Below are positions 1 to 9,116 of a stretch of DNA of 64,000 nt, piece by piece. Numbering within the stretch: the stretch's first letter is position 1; every line of letters starts with the position of its first letter. The notes under the pieces were generated by a model that worked only from the letters and a program-made list of their open reading frames with translations, did no database searches and was not told the origin of the DNA. Source of the DNA: Betaproteobacteria bacterium (GTDB lineage Bacteria > Pseudomonadota > Gammaproteobacteria > Burkholderiales > Rhodocyclaceae); contig JADJLT010000006.1 in the NCBI GenBank assembly GCA_016709965.1, positions 248,001 through 312,000 of the forward strand, written 5' to 3'. Both the position numbers and the translations under genes were made by a program.

Positions 1-227
1 GCGCCAATGTGGGTGATAGCGGCTCGATCATCACCAGGCAGGGCACGAAACTTATCTTGGTAGGCGAAGACAAAAGTTGGGATCGAACGAAAGTCATTGG
101 CTAGATTTTTTACTTTTGCGCTGTTGATCAGCTCTTGCCCCTTCAAAACGCCACCCAGTAAAAGTCCGATAATGACTAGAACAATGGCGATTTCGACAAG
201 GGTGAAGCCTTTTTGTTGGCTTTTCAT
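1..227 (-). CDS. Type IV prepilin-like protein, 3' end outside window
   Basis: The gene reads leftward and runs off the left edge, so only about 75 N-terminal residues are visible. After a short basic leader (MKSQQKG) comes the class III prepilin signature GFTLVEIAIVLVIIGLLLGG, with the conserved Glu at position 5 of the mature protein and a hydrophobic helix. This is the site cut and N-methylated by a PilD-type prepilin peptidase. The following residues (GQELINSAKVKN) resemble MSHA/PilE-like minor or major pilins. The start is the ATG at 225-227, with CGGAGC just upstream as ribosome binding site and a candidate sigma-54 promoter further upstream. It is the last visible gene of the leftward pilus locus and could be its major pilin; which pilin it is cannot be told from this fragment. 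Confidence 0.88.
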   Translation of the reverse strand, partial: MKSQQKGFTLVEIAIVLVIIGLLLGGVLKGQELINSAKVKNLANDFRSIPTFVFAYQDKFRALPGDDRAAITHIG

Positions 228-261
228 GGCATGCTCCGATTTATATTTTCGTGTCTATATA

Positions 262-277
262 AGCAACTTTCACGCCC
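262..277 (-). promoter_or_regulatory. Candidate sigma-54 (-24/-12) promoter of the prepilin gene
   Basis: Read on the minus strand the site is GGGCGTGAAAGTTGCT. It has GG and GC separated by 10 bases, as required for RpoN, and the TTGCT of the -12 element; the -24 element deviates at three positions. It lies about 35 bases upstream of the prepilin start, leaving a leader of about 24 bases. The same locus encodes a sigma-54 activator (16564-17985), which makes the match more credible. Confidence 0.5.
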
Positions 278-355
278 GATGTTTTCAGGGGAATTTGTCA
301 ATCGTGAATAGCAAATTTGCTGGAAGTGTCGAAAAATGAACAGTGTGTCTGAAAA

Positions 356-2038
356 ATGAACGCCAGGCTGTCAAATCGGATTGCCAATCGACTGGCAAAT
401 TGGCCGCACTTTTTGCTGGCCGGGCATTTGCTGATGTTGCATGCGCTGGCCTTCGGTGGTTGGCGTATACCGCCTGTTAGTCTGCTTTGGGTCGTTGCTC
501 TGGGGCTCTTTCTGATCTGGCAGCCTTTTGTTGCCGGAGAGCGTCGGATTACTCCGCGTCAGGGCGCCATGCTTTGCGGCGCAGTTTTGGGCTCTACCCT
601 GTTGCTTGGGCCTTGGCTTTTGTTGATATGGTGTGGTGCATTGGCCGCAGCGATTGGGGGGCGAGTGCTTTGGACGGAGCGCCGTAGTGAACGCTCCGGC
701 TATCTGCTGGCCTTTGGCTATCTGATAGTCGTTGCCGTGCTGGGCGTTGTGCCGGAAATCTCACCGGTTGTTGCATTGGATCCCGCATTGCGCGGCCTTT
801 TGGCTCGCTACATGCCGTTATTCCTGCCTGTGCTGCTGTTTTTTCCCGCGCGTGCACCACAACGCAAATCTGGTGAGGCATTCGACCTGTTTTATGGCAT
901 GCTGGTTTTTCTCGTCCTGGCGGTTTTTGTGCTGGGTGCGCTGGCTTATATGCTGGTGACGACCGCCAGTTACGTCGAAGCGCTCTTCAAGGCTTCCATG
1001 ACCGTAGCCTGCGCTTTGCTCATTGTCGCCTGGGCCTGGAATCCACGGGCCGGCTTTTCCGGAATTGGTTCGGCGGTTTCTCGCTATTTGTTATCAATGG
1101 GTATGCCACTTGAGCAGTGGTTGGTGCAGCTGTCGGCGGAGAGTGAGCGGCACGCAGATCCGACGCGTTTCCTCGAGGCTCAAATGGGGCGTATGCGGGA
1201 GATGCCTTGGGTCATGGGCGTTTCATGGAAATCGGGGCAGAGTTCAGGGCAATCTGGCGAATTGACGCAATATGTGCATGCTTGCTTGGCAAATGAACTG
1301 GCTTTGAACGTTCATTTTCGACAGGCGCCATCACCTGCCATGCGTTGGCACGTCGAGTGGCTATTGCGACTGGTAGCCGAGTTCTACCTGGTGAAGCGGC
1401 AGACCCATCAGTTGCAGCGCATGGGTTATGTACAGGCAATCTATGAAACCGGGGCGCGGGTGACGCATGACGTAAAAAATTTATTACAGTCGTTGCAGGT
1501 ACTTTGCTATGCGGCAAACCAGCCAGGAGATCCGGCCGAGGTCGCTTCGCTGCTCGGCAGGCAATTACCGCAGATTGCTGATCGACTGAAGGCAACGCTG
1601 GAAAAACTGCAGTCACCAAGCCTCGAGTCACAGGAACAGGTTGCCGCAGATTTTTGGTGGGCAGGGCTCAAGGAAAGATATGCGCATGTGTCGCTTGAGT
1701 GGCTCGGAGAGGCTACGGTAAACACCTCTGTGCCTGGAGCTTTATTCGATAGTGTTGCGGAAAATTTATTGCAGAACGCACTGGCCAAGCGTCAGCGTCA
1801 GCCCGGCTTGAAAATCAGGGTGGCTTTCGGCGATGCCTCCTTGAGCGTTGATGATGATGGTTTGGCCATTCCATCAGTGCTGGTCGCAAACCTGTTCAGG
1901 GAGCCTGTCAGTTCCGAGGATGGGTTGGGGGTTGGTCTATATCACGCAGCACGACAGGCGGATGGCGCCGGATATGCGCTGAAGTTGGTTGAAAACCGGG
2001 CGGGGCGAGTGGCTTTCAGTTTGGCTCGTGCTCACTGA
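356..2038 (+). CDS. Membrane sensor histidine kinase
   Basis: This 560-residue protein has about seven hydrophobic segments in its first 235 residues and a cytoplasmic kinase core. The phospho-acceptor box is VTHDVKNLLQ with His near residue 371. It is followed by a HATPase domain with N-box (AENLLQNAL), D-box (DDDGLAIP) and G-box (GLGVGLYHA). The HDVKN form of the H-box resembles PrsK-type kinases of PEP-CTERM systems. No receiver gene is adjacent. The nearest orphan receiver is the sigma-54 activator at the other end of the pilus locus, so the two may be partners (inference). A 7-codon mini-ORF (336-359) ends in an ATGA overlap with this start. Its 3' end overlaps the convergent cyclase gene by 23 bases. 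Confidence 0.85.
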   Translation: MNARLSNRIANRLANWPHFLLAGHLLMLHALAFGGWRIPPVSLLWVVALGLFLIWQPFVAGERRITPRQGAMLCGAVLGSTLLLGPWLLLIWCGALAAAIGGRVLWTERRSERSGYLLAFGYLIVVAVLGVVPEISPVVALDPALRGLLARYMPLFLPVLLFFPARAPQRKSGEAFDLFYGMLVFLVLAVFVLGALAYMLVTTASYVEALFKASMTVACALLIVAWAWNPRAGFSGIGSAVSRYLLSMGMPLEQWLVQLSAESERHADPTRFLEAQMGRMREMPWVMGVSWKSGQSSGQSGELTQYVHACLANELALNVHFRQAPSPAMRWHVEWLLRLVAEFYLVKRQTHQLQRMGYVQAIYETGARVTHDVKNLLQSLQVLCYAANQPGDPAEVASLLGRQLPQIADRLKATLEKLQSPSLESQEQVAADFWWAGLKERYAHVSLEWLGEATVNTSVPGALFDSVAENLLQNALAKRQRQPGLKIRVAFGDASLSVDDDGLAIPSVLVANLFREPVSSEDGLGVGLYHAARQADGAGYALKLVENRAGRVAFSLARAH

Positions 2039-3308
2039 ACGACATTTCTCGAGAGCCGTTCAGCCGATGAACGAGGGTGTTGCCTTTGCCCTTGAGGTGA
2101 ATAGACAACGGCGCATCGAAGGTGAAGTGCTGTACTAATCGCTGATGGGTGGTTTCATCGACGTGGATCATGCCTGGGGTGCCTTCGCTGGTGATTCTGC
2201 TGGCCAGATTGACCGTGTCGCCCCAGAGGTCGTAAATGAATTTTTTCTTGCCAACGACACCAGCGACAACTGGGCCGGTACCGATACCGATACGCACATC
2301 CAGATGCATGCTGTTAACCGTGAAATCACGACGCAGCAGGTCACGCATGGCAATGGCCAATTCGGCAATCGATTGGGTGTAATTGGTCAGCTCATTATTG
2401 AGCCCTCCGGCAACCATGTAGGCATCGCCGATCGTCTTGATTTTCTCCATGCCATATTGTTCGGCAAGTTCGTCAAAGGACGAGAAAATGCGATTAAGCA
2501 TTGCAAACACCTGCTGCGGTGTCATCCCTTCGGCCATACGGGTGAAGTTGACGATATCGACGAACATTACCGTGACGTCGGCGAACCCGTCGGCAATGGC
2601 TTGGCTGTCATGTTTCAGGCGCTCGGCAATTGGCCCGGGAAGAATATTGAGTAGCAGGCGTTCTGAGCGCTCCTGTTCATCCTGAAGCAAGCGGTGTGTG
2701 GCTTCAAGGCTGGCTTGTGCCTTGGCTTTTTCTTGCACAGCGTAGCGCAAGAGCAAATAAACAATGCTTGAAATTGCAGCAAAATTGAGTGCAAAGAAAA
2801 AGACGCTGGTTTGAATGGAGACCCGCGGGCCGTGGTTTCCCACGCTGTCTACGAGTACATAGTCAAAAAACCCGGAGAGCGCGGTCAGGAAAATATAGGC
2901 AAAGAACCATGCCAGCGATTCGCGTACGCCGAAAAAAAGGACCGCGCCGATCGGAGCGAGCAACCCCCACAGACTAGTGCCACTGGCAGTGATGAAATTG
3001 CCGATGCTCCACTGCACGGCAAACGGTGCGAATAGAAAAAGTGCCAGTTGCGAATAGCGGAAAAGGTCGAAATTGCCGCTACGCAGGTAGAACAACAAGT
3101 TGCCGACCAGTAAGAGCTGGAAAACGAATGGGGCAGTGGCTGAAAACTGCGGCCCCATCTGGCCGTAGAGGAAAAGCCAGAGCATTGAGCCGGCGCATAC
3201 GAGTCCGGTAGCGAAGACCAGCAGCGATTTCTTCAGGCGTAATTCAGCATCGTCTTCTGGGCGGATGCCACCGTTGCGTAGCGAAAGAAGAAAAGATTGC
3301 CGAATCAC
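2016..3308 (-). CDS. Membrane-bound class III adenylate/guanylate cyclase
   Basis: The protein has 430 residues. About six transmembrane helices fill residues 25-190, followed by a short coiled linker and a class III cyclase domain from about residue 235. The metal-binding aspartates are visible in FVDIVNFT and TIGDAYM. The base-recognition positions look adenylate-type, with Lys in MEKIKTIGD and Asp in YDLWGDTVN, so the product is probably cAMP (family knowledge, not tested). The start is a GTG at 3306-3308. It is transcribed in the same direction as the pilus genes to its right and lies between the prepilin gene and the histidine kinase gene. cAMP commonly controls type IV pilus genes, but the link here is inferred from position only. 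Confidence 0.85.
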   Translation of the reverse strand: MIRQSFLLSLRNGGIRPEDDAELRLKKSLLVFATGLVCAGSMLWLFLYGQMGPQFSATAPFVFQLLLVGNLLFYLRSGNFDLFRYSQLALFLFAPFAVQWSIGNFITASGTSLWGLLAPIGAVLFFGVRESLAWFFAYIFLTALSGFFDYVLVDSVGNHGPRVSIQTSVFFFALNFAAISSIVYLLLRYAVQEKAKAQASLEATHRLLQDEQERSERLLLNILPGPIAERLKHDSQAIADGFADVTVMFVDIVNFTRMAEGMTPQQVFAMLNRIFSSFDELAEQYGMEKIKTIGDAYMVAGGLNNELTNYTQSIAELAIAMRDLLRRDFTVNSMHLDVRIGIGTGPVVAGVVGKKKFIYDLWGDTVNLASRITSEGTPGMIHVDETTHQRLVQHFTFDAPLSIHLKGKGNTLVHRLNGSREMSFSEHEPN

Positions 3309-3403
3309 GGTTTGCCTGTAGTAGCGACCAAATTTCCGAATGAATCAGTTTGGCAGTCGCTGTGCTGGTGGTCAATATGCCGGCGCAATCAGTTGATAGC
3401 GAT

Positions 3404-4126
3404 CTAGGGAAGTTTTCCTACGGAAACCAGGCGCGATTTGAGGACGGTCGGGATGATCCATATCACCTGGTCGTCGAAGCTGTCAGTGGGGGGGTGGGAA
3501 ATAAAGGTCTGCGTGCGGTTGGCATTCTCGGCTTCATCTCCGGTGGCGCCGGGAAGTTGTGTGCCGGAGGTTTGGTAGGCTCCCGCGCTTCGGTTTCCGT
3601 GGCTGACAATGACGGCTGGTATGTCAGAGGCTATATCCAATCCGTTGTCCTTGATATTGGCGGTACCTGCATTATCCGGAGGTGAGGCGCTAGCGCTTCC
3701 CGTCGATAGCGAGAAGCTGGCTTGAGCGCCTCCCGGTAAAGCACCTGTAAATTTGCTGCTGACGAAGTATGTAAAGCGACTTCCCCAAGGGTCGGTTTCC
3801 GGTACGCCAAGTGTCACCCAGGGAATGACGCCGAATCTCAAGTTATTTTCACATGGGGGTATCAACTCCTGGCCTGCTTTTGGATCAGTGTTGGGCAGGT
3901 TGGCGGGGGCTGGACAAGGAAGCCGTCCATTCGTCATTGCGTAGCCGATCAATGCTTCGCGAATGGTTTCAAGTTGCATTCGCGCATCCTTGTTCATCGC
4001 CTGTTCGCGTTGTCCTGAAAGACCAAGCATCAGGCCACTTGAAAGGAGGGCGACGATGAACAGTACGATCGTCAGTTCGACGAGCGTAAATCCAGCCTGA
4101 TTGAGGATTGAGTGCTTAAGATTCAT
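3404..4126 (-). CDS. Type IV prepilin-like (pseudopilin) protein
   Basis: I place the start at the ATG 4124-4126 rather than the upstream in-frame codon at 4177, because that gives a normal leader (MNLKHSILNQAG) before the prepilin signature FTLVELTIVLFIVALLSSG. The protein then has 240 residues. Behind the N-terminal helix it carries a conserved GRLPCPAP stretch, typical of MSHA-cluster pilins that begin with a 'LIGYA...NGRLPCP' segment. The larger neighbour upstream has the related GRLLCPD motif, so the two are probably distant paralogues. The gap to the upstream stop is 7 bases, consistent with one operon. It is probably a minor pilin or tip component. Confidence 0.85.
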   Translation of the reverse strand: MNLKHSILNQAGFTLVELTIVLFIVALLSSGLMLGLSGQREQAMNKDARMQLETIREALIGYAMTNGRLPCPAPANLPNTDPKAGQELIPPCENNLRFGVIPWVTLGVPETDPWGSRFTYFVSSKFTGALPGGAQASFSLSTGSASASPPDNAGTANIKDNGLDIASDIPAVIVSHGNRSAGAYQTSGTQLPGATGDEAENANRTQTFISHPPTDSFDDQVIWIIPTVLKSRLVSVGKLP

Positions 4127-4133
4127 CCGGTTT

Positions 4134-6644
4134 CTAGTAGGCGAGGTGATCGTTGAATGTGGGCGAAACCGCCTCAACGGCTAATCGAGGTGAAGGGGAT
4201 TGCGCATCGCCATTCCGGGAGTTGTCTGCGTTTATTCCTTCCAGATAGCTTTTGCTGTCACGAATCATTCTGTCCTGCGTCGGCAGTGCTTTGCCCGCGG
4301 CAAGCGCTATGGCGCGGTAGTTGCCGCTGCCATTCACGGTGAGTTGCCCGATAGCGGGACGAATGCGGTCGCTGATTTGATAAAAGAACAGTTTTTTCCA
4401 GTCGTTTGCTACCCACCACGTGCTGCTGCCGGTGGATGGCTTCAGAAAAAGGCAGGCATTTCCATACCATACCGTGGGGATCGCAGCTTCTGCCATGCTG
4501 GTTTCGAGGGAGCTATCGAGTCTCGCGGCCACGAACAGGAGATTGGATAAAAGAGATTGTGTGTTGTTCAGTGCTTCTTGTGCCAGGCGTGCCGCGGCAG
4601 CAGTATTGTTTTTGCTGTAGTTGTCGAGCAGCGCGATGCTGCCGGTAGCACCATCCAGGCTGTCGAGCAGTTTCCGGGATGCTGTGTAGGCGGAGGTGTC
4701 GTTATCCTCGGTTGAGGTGATGCCTTTTCTGGCCAGGCGCGCCAGATCAGCGGAGCGGCTGATGGCATTGTTGGCCCAGTCGAGGACCGTGCCGATTGGC
4801 GTGCGCAAGGCACGCCCTGCGGTAACATTTTTCGGTGCGGTTTGCTGGAACGGATTCAGGGTGGCTGCTACTGATTTCAGCGCCTCCAAGGCGACATTGT
4901 CGCCATTGTTCGCCATGGCGTTAGCCAGTGCCGTCAGCTGCAGGACTGCGCTATCGGAACTGCTTCCGACAAGCGCCTGATCGCTGCCTGTTTTTGCTGC
5001 TGATATGGCGCTGTCAAGGGCGCTCAAGGTGGCCGTGCGGGCGGCGTTGAGGGTGGGCGAGATGCTCGAAAGTGAGGTAATTAGCGTCTGTGTTGATTCG
5101 AGCGTCGAAACTAGTGCGCTCAGGGACTGGGCGCTCAAAGAGGACGAAATGGCACTGGTGGAGGCAGCGTTGATGCGCTCAGCGCGAAAGCTGATTTCGT
5201 TGCTGTCCAGGTTGAAACGGCTTGCCAGGATGGTCGCTTCAATGGACTGGTTGGTGTTGTACAGCTCAGTGGCGAGGGCGATCGCTTGGGGCACGATGAC
5301 AGGGTTTGCGTTGGCAGCGCTGACGGCAGCCTTGGCGGTGTTGCTGGCGATGATGATTTGGCTTTCGATGGTCTGGTTGGGTGTCCAGCTGTTTTCCAGT
5401 ACAAGGTTGTCCAATGGGTTGATCAATGCGGCCAGCGCCTTGAAATTCGCCGCGGTAGGGACTGCGTTGGCAGTGTCTATGGCGAATTTAAGCGTTGGGT
5501 TTTGCGTTTCCATCTCCATCAGGAAGAGGTCGAATCCGCTGTCTTTCAGTGACTCGATGAAAGCATTCAGGGCCGGGTAGGCGCTGCTCATGGCGCTTGG
5601 TAGTGAGCCCGCCTGGGCGGTGAAGGTGCCTTTGCTGACGGTGGCCGAAACAAATGCGGCATCAAGTGACTGGAACGCGGACTTCGCCTGAGCGGCTTTG
5701 TCTGAGACTTCCAACGCCAGCAAGTAAATGCGATCAAACAGCGCTCGGGCGTAAGCGGCTTCTGCCTGGATTTGATAGGTGACCTTGAGCTGGTCTTCTG
5801 CGGTCAACGCGGAATTCAGGCTGTTTTGCAAATTTGCCAGCTTGGTAATGGTGTCCTTGAGCGCCTTTTCCGGGTTGCCCGCTTGCGTGTCCGGAACCAT
5901 GCCAAACAGGCTTCGGGTGGCGCCTTTGAAAATCGCGTTTGATAGCGGCGCGGGCCACGGGTAGGTGTGCTGCAGGTTATCTGCGCTGCTGGCGTGTTGT
6001 TCCAGACAGGTGCGAAGTTCGTTGGCGATGCGCTGTTCGACGGCAGCCATCAACTCCTGGCGGGTGATGGCAATGACAAGGTCGTTATCTTGCGGGGAAT
6101 TTGTCTTGCCGCTGTAAAAGTAGTCGTCGCCATCCTCGTTCAGCGTGTCAGGTGCGCCACGCGTGGCGACGATGATGGCTGCGATGTCGTTGCTGGGGCC
6201 GGGATTGGGAAGGTCAAGGCGAAGCGAAGTGAGTGTTTCGCTGTTGAGTTTTATGGCGGTGCTTTGCCCGCCGAATGCGGGAGAGACGTAATAGCGAAAT
6301 TTTCCGCCCTGCGCATCACTGCTTTCTGCCAAATCCAGCGTTTTCCAGGGAAGCAGGCCGCTGTAGCTATCGCAGTCATCGCGAGATAGCAGGGGAGAAA
6401 TACCGTTGCCGAGTAAATCGGGGCAGAGCAGTCGCCCCGGGCGGTTGGCGTCATTGACCGCGTAAGCGATGACCGCTTCCTTGGCTTGCGCCAGCCGTAG
6501 CAAAACCGTGTCGCGTTCCTGATTTTTGCCGCTACCGAGGTTGGCGCTGCGATAGAAAGCGTAACCACCGGCCAGGAGCACCATCACGAGTAGGGCGACA
6601 AGGGCGACGCCCCTTTGGGCTTTCGGGGGGGCGTGACGATTCAT
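4134..6644 (-). CDS. Very long prepilin-like protein of the pilus locus
   Basis: This protein has 836 residues, far longer than a normal pilin of 130-250. The N-terminus has a basic leader and a hydrophobic stretch (RGVALVALLVMVLLAGGYAFY) like PilX/GspK-type components, but without the canonical FTLxE. Then comes a segment shared with the neighbouring prepilin (EAVIAYAVND...GRLLCPD). Residues of about 240-720 are rich in Ala, Ser, Asn and Leu and look largely helical, possibly coiled coil, with very few Cys. The extreme C-terminus returns to a pilin-like region with a Cys (GNACLF). It overlaps the upstream gene by an ATGA. A role as a large tip or adhesin-like minor pilin is likely but inferred. 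Confidence 0.75.
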   Translation of the reverse strand: MNRHAPPKAQRGVALVALLVMVLLAGGYAFYRSANLGSGKNQERDTVLLRLAQAKEAVIAYAVNDANRPGRLLCPDLLGNGISPLLSRDDCDSYSGLLPWKTLDLAESSDAQGGKFRYYVSPAFGGQSTAIKLNSETLTSLRLDLPNPGPSNDIAAIIVATRGAPDTLNEDGDDYFYSGKTNSPQDNDLVIAITRQELMAAVEQRIANELRTCLEQHASSADNLQHTYPWPAPLSNAIFKGATRSLFGMVPDTQAGNPEKALKDTITKLANLQNSLNSALTAEDQLKVTYQIQAEAAYARALFDRIYLLALEVSDKAAQAKSAFQSLDAAFVSATVSKGTFTAQAGSLPSAMSSAYPALNAFIESLKDSGFDLFLMEMETQNPTLKFAIDTANAVPTAANFKALAALINPLDNLVLENSWTPNQTIESQIIIASNTAKAAVSAANANPVIVPQAIALATELYNTNQSIEATILASRFNLDSNEISFRAERINAASTSAISSSLSAQSLSALVSTLESTQTLITSLSSISPTLNAARTATLSALDSAISAAKTGSDQALVGSSSDSAVLQLTALANAMANNGDNVALEALKSVAATLNPFQQTAPKNVTAGRALRTPIGTVLDWANNAISRSADLARLARKGITSTEDNDTSAYTASRKLLDSLDGATGSIALLDNYSKNNTAAAARLAQEALNNTQSLLSNLLFVAARLDSSLETSMAEAAIPTVWYGNACLFLKPSTGSSTWWVANDWKKLFFYQISDRIRPAIGQLTVNGSGNYRAIALAAGKALPTQDRMIRDSKSYLEGINADNSRNGDAQSPSPRLAVEAVSPTFNDHLAY

Positions 6645-7012
6645 TTTTTGGCGCGGCCTGGCTTGATCAGGATACGCCCGCCGTGCAGCAGGCTTTCGCG
6701 TTCACCGGTAGTGGGGGTGAAGGTGTCGCCAACGGGAACGCGCGGTGGCAGGACGACGCCCGCCCAGTCCGCTTCACCGTTGATCCAGCGTGTGCGACGC
6801 CCGTTGCTGCTGCGTACTTCGCCGTTGAAGGTCTGGCTGGTCTCGCCGTTACCGGTGTCCGGATGAAACCCCGGGTTTCGTTGGCGCTGAAGGTCAAGTC
6901 TGGCGCGTTGTTGCGGTTCGAGAAATAGCCGGCCGAGCTTTGCCTCCTCCGCCGAAATTGGGCCGACGACAGAAGTCAGCAGCAGGAGAGCGATCAGGCG
7001 CGCGATACTCAT
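6641..7012 (-). CDS. mshK: MshK/PilP-like exported pilus biogenesis protein
   Basis: The start is the ATG 7010-7012, which overlaps the stop of the upstream gene and gives a clear signal peptide (MSIARLIALLLLTSVVGPISAEE); a longer in-frame extension to 7123 lies wholly inside the upstream gene and is rejected. The product is 123 residues. The mature part contains a short beta-rich segment with NGRRTRWINGEAD and PPRVPVGDTF, the pattern of MshK/PilP C-domains that contact the secretin. Position between the PilO-like gene and the pilins supports this. Sequence identity in this family is low, so the assignment rests mainly on context. Confidence 0.7.
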   Translation of the reverse strand: MSIARLIALLLLTSVVGPISAEEAKLGRLFLEPQQRARLDLQRQRNPGFHPDTGNGETSQTFNGEVRSSNGRRTRWINGEADWAGVVLPPRVPVGDTFTPTTGERESLLHGGRILIKPGRAKK

Positions 7013-7611
7013 TTCTGGGCGGTCCGCTGGCGCATGGTGAGCCATTGCATGTCGCAATCGGCAACGAACTGGGCCATTGCTTCGCGGGCATCGGATTGGC
7101 GGGACAGGGGTGACAGTTTGCAACTACGCACGATGACCAATGCCTTGGCGTCTTTTTGGATGCGCGCAAGGAACCTGAGCAGGTCTTCTTCATGCAGTAG
7201 TCGAAGCTGAAGATGCAGCGGGCTGCTGAACCAGCTTTGCGTGCTGTCATCGGTGCTGTCCAGGCGTGTCTGGACGCCGAATTCATAGTTCATGCCCGGA
7301 ATGCCGAGTTGGTGGTGGGCATCGCGTAGCGTCTCCATCCAGTCGAGGCGGCGTTCTTCTCCGGTGAACCCGGCCGCCTGCAGTTGCAGGAGAAGTTCTG
7401 TCCGTTCCTTGATGTCCTGTTCTTCAGTGCGAACTTGGCGCAAACGCTGTTCGATCTGTTTTTTTTGGGCGGCAGCGGCATTTCGTTCGCGTTCGGCCTT
7501 TTTGGCATCGAGGTGGGTGGCCCAGGCCAGTACTGCCGCAATACTGATCAGCGTCAGTGTGGCAAGCAGCGGCAGCCAGAGCTTTCCAAGGTCACGTTTC
7601 GTCAGCTTCAT
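7009..7611 (-). CDS. mshJ: MshJ/PilO-like pilus scaffold protein
   Basis: This 200-residue bitopic membrane protein has one transmembrane helix at residues 11-31. A coiled-coil follows (residues 35-80, rich in Glu, Arg, Gln and Lys), then a compact C-terminal domain. That is the architecture of PilO/GspM/MshJ, which pairs with a PilN-like protein in the inner-membrane alignment complex of type IV pili. It overlaps the upstream PilMN-like gene by 4 bases and the downstream mshK-like gene by 4 bases, so the three are probably translationally coupled. Confidence 0.8.
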   Translation of the reverse strand: MKLTKRDLGKLWLPLLATLTLISIAAVLAWATHLDAKKAERERNAAAAQKKQIEQRLRQVRTEEQDIKERTELLLQLQAAGFTGEERRLDWMETLRDAHHQLGIPGMNYEFGVQTRLDSTDDSTQSWFSSPLHLQLRLLHEEDLLRFLARIQKDAKALVIVRSCKLSPLSRQSDAREAMAQFVADCDMQWLTMRQRTAQK

Positions 7612-9116
7612 GGCGCGACGTTCCGGGTAATTTCGACGGAAAACTGCCGGGGCTTGGCTTCTTCATCTTCTTCGCCGCCGCCACGCAGGGCGCTGCCGGA
7701 TTCAATGTCGAAGGGTCGTTGCAGTACTTTGACCGTATTGGCCGGGTCGGCGCGCAGTGTTTCGACGAACTGATCGAAGGTGTTAAGTGTTTGCCGGGTA
7801 GTGGCCCGTTCGAGGCGAATGGCGCCTTGAATCGTTGTGATTTCCGGGCCATTGTTGATTGCTGCGGTCGACGGCAAAAAAGTGCCGTTTTTCCAATCTA
7901 TGCTTTCAAGGATGATGGCCGGTATGCCGTCGAGCACACGACCAAGCATGGTGTAGCTCGGCGCCGGTTGGCGTTGCAGACTGCGCAGTTCGCCGTAGCG
8001 ATTGGTCAGGCGGCGCAGGGTGTCGTTATCGATGCCGAGTTGCGGGAAGGTGGCAGAAATCTCAGCGTAGCGTCGGTTGAGGTCGACCTCTTCGGCGGCC
8101 AGTGTCGCAACCTCCTGGCGCAGTTCATGCGCGTCGTAGGTCCCCTTGGCGGCAAATAGAAGACCACCAAGCAGGGCAATCAGTCCGGCGGCGATTAGCC
8201 CGCGGCGAATCTGTGACAGCCGATAATGGTGCCGATGGGCTTCGTTGGCAAATTGCTGCGAGGGCGCTGCGGTCGCCAGCAGATGCAGGAAAAGCAGCTC
8301 GCTGCGATTGTCTTCCGGTAGCGAGCGCAATTTGAGTTTGCTCGCCGCCGTGTGGCTGTCAATGACGGTGAAATCCGGCAGACCGCTTTCAGGGCGAGCT
8401 TTTTCGATGGCGGGAATGGTCTGCGGATGAGCAAGGATGAAGACCGGCAGGGTTTCATCACGGCCGATCAGGCGCTGACCGATCAGGTACTGGCGAAGCT
8501 TGCTGGATTCGGCGGTGAAGGCACTGGCTATACCGGCTATGCTGCTGTCAGTCAGCGGCGCCATACGTGAAAATTGGGCGTGACCGTCGACCAGATAACT
8601 TTCGCGGATCGAGTGATCCTGCAAGGTGAGCAACAAACAGCGCCTGCTTGTCTGTCCCAGTTTTTTCAACATGTCTCCACCGAGCTGGGCAACGGTGTAG
8701 ATACCGGCCAGTGCTGCTTCAGCATCGGCGATACGGCGTAACCAGGGCTCGAAGTGAGCCGGGTTGGTCAGCGCCGAAAGCAGAAGTTTTTCGTTTTTAC
8801 GCTGCGACTTTTCGTACCCCAGCGAAATTGCCGAGGCGAGCGAGGTGCCCAGGAAGTGCTGGCCAATCTTGCGCGTAATCAGTGCCTGACGGTCGCTACC
8901 CTGCAGGAAAGGGATGGTTTCCAGCGCGTGGCCTTCCTCTGCGACGTTGGCAAGCAGCGAAAAGTAGCATTTGTGATTTTTGCTCAGATATTCGGAGAAC
9001 TGCTGGAGGCCAGTTTCGTCATTGTCGAACACCCCATTCAGCGTCAGTACGCCCTGCTGCCAGGCATAGGCCGACAGGCGATGGGTGTTGAGGTAAAGGA
9101 GGCGGTTGCTGCTCAC
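7608..9116 (-). CDS. mshI: PilM/PilN-like fusion protein (MshI/GspL-type)
   Basis: The gene starts with GTG (9114-9116), overlapping the stop of mshG. The 502-residue product has an N-terminal cytoplasmic region (to about residue 305) that resembles the actin-like PilM/GspL fold, then one transmembrane helix (GLIAAGLIALLGGLLFAA), a coiled segment and a PilN-like periplasmic domain. Thus one polypeptide appears to supply both PilM and PilN functions, as in MshI plus extension or GspL of type II secretion. It would bridge the motor ATPase to the PilO-like partner encoded next. The N-terminal actin-like assignment is by length and context; I see no clear nucleotide-binding motif. Confidence 0.72.
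   Translation of the reverse strand: MSSNRLLYLNTHRLSAYAWQQGVLTLNGVFDNDETGLQQFSEYLSKNHKCYFSLLANVAEEGHALETIPFLQGSDRQALITRKIGQHFLGTSLASAISLGYEKSQRKNEKLLLSALTNPAHFEPWLRRIADAEAALAGIYTVAQLGGDMLKKLGQTSRRCLLLTLQDHSIRESYLVDGHAQFSRMAPLTDSSIAGIASAFTAESSKLRQYLIGQRLIGRDETLPVFILAHPQTIPAIEKARPESGLPDFTVIDSHTAASKLKLRSLPEDNRSELLFLHLLATAAPSQQFANEAHRHHYRLSQIRRGLIAAGLIALLGGLLFAAKGTYDAHELRQEVATLAAEEVDLNRRYAEISATFPQLGIDNDTLRRLTNRYGELRSLQRQPAPSYTMLGRVLDGIPAIILESIDWKNGTFLPSTAAINNGPEITTIQGAIRLERATTRQTLNTFDQFVETLRADPANTVKVLQRPFDIESGSALRGGGEEDEEAKPRQFSVEITRNVAP

Noticed and set aside
5005..5580. Long plus-strand frame (191 codons) opposite the 836-residue prepilin-like gene
   Set aside because: Shadow of the Ala/Ser-rich minus-strand coding sequence; the minus-strand gene has operon overlaps and a membrane signal.
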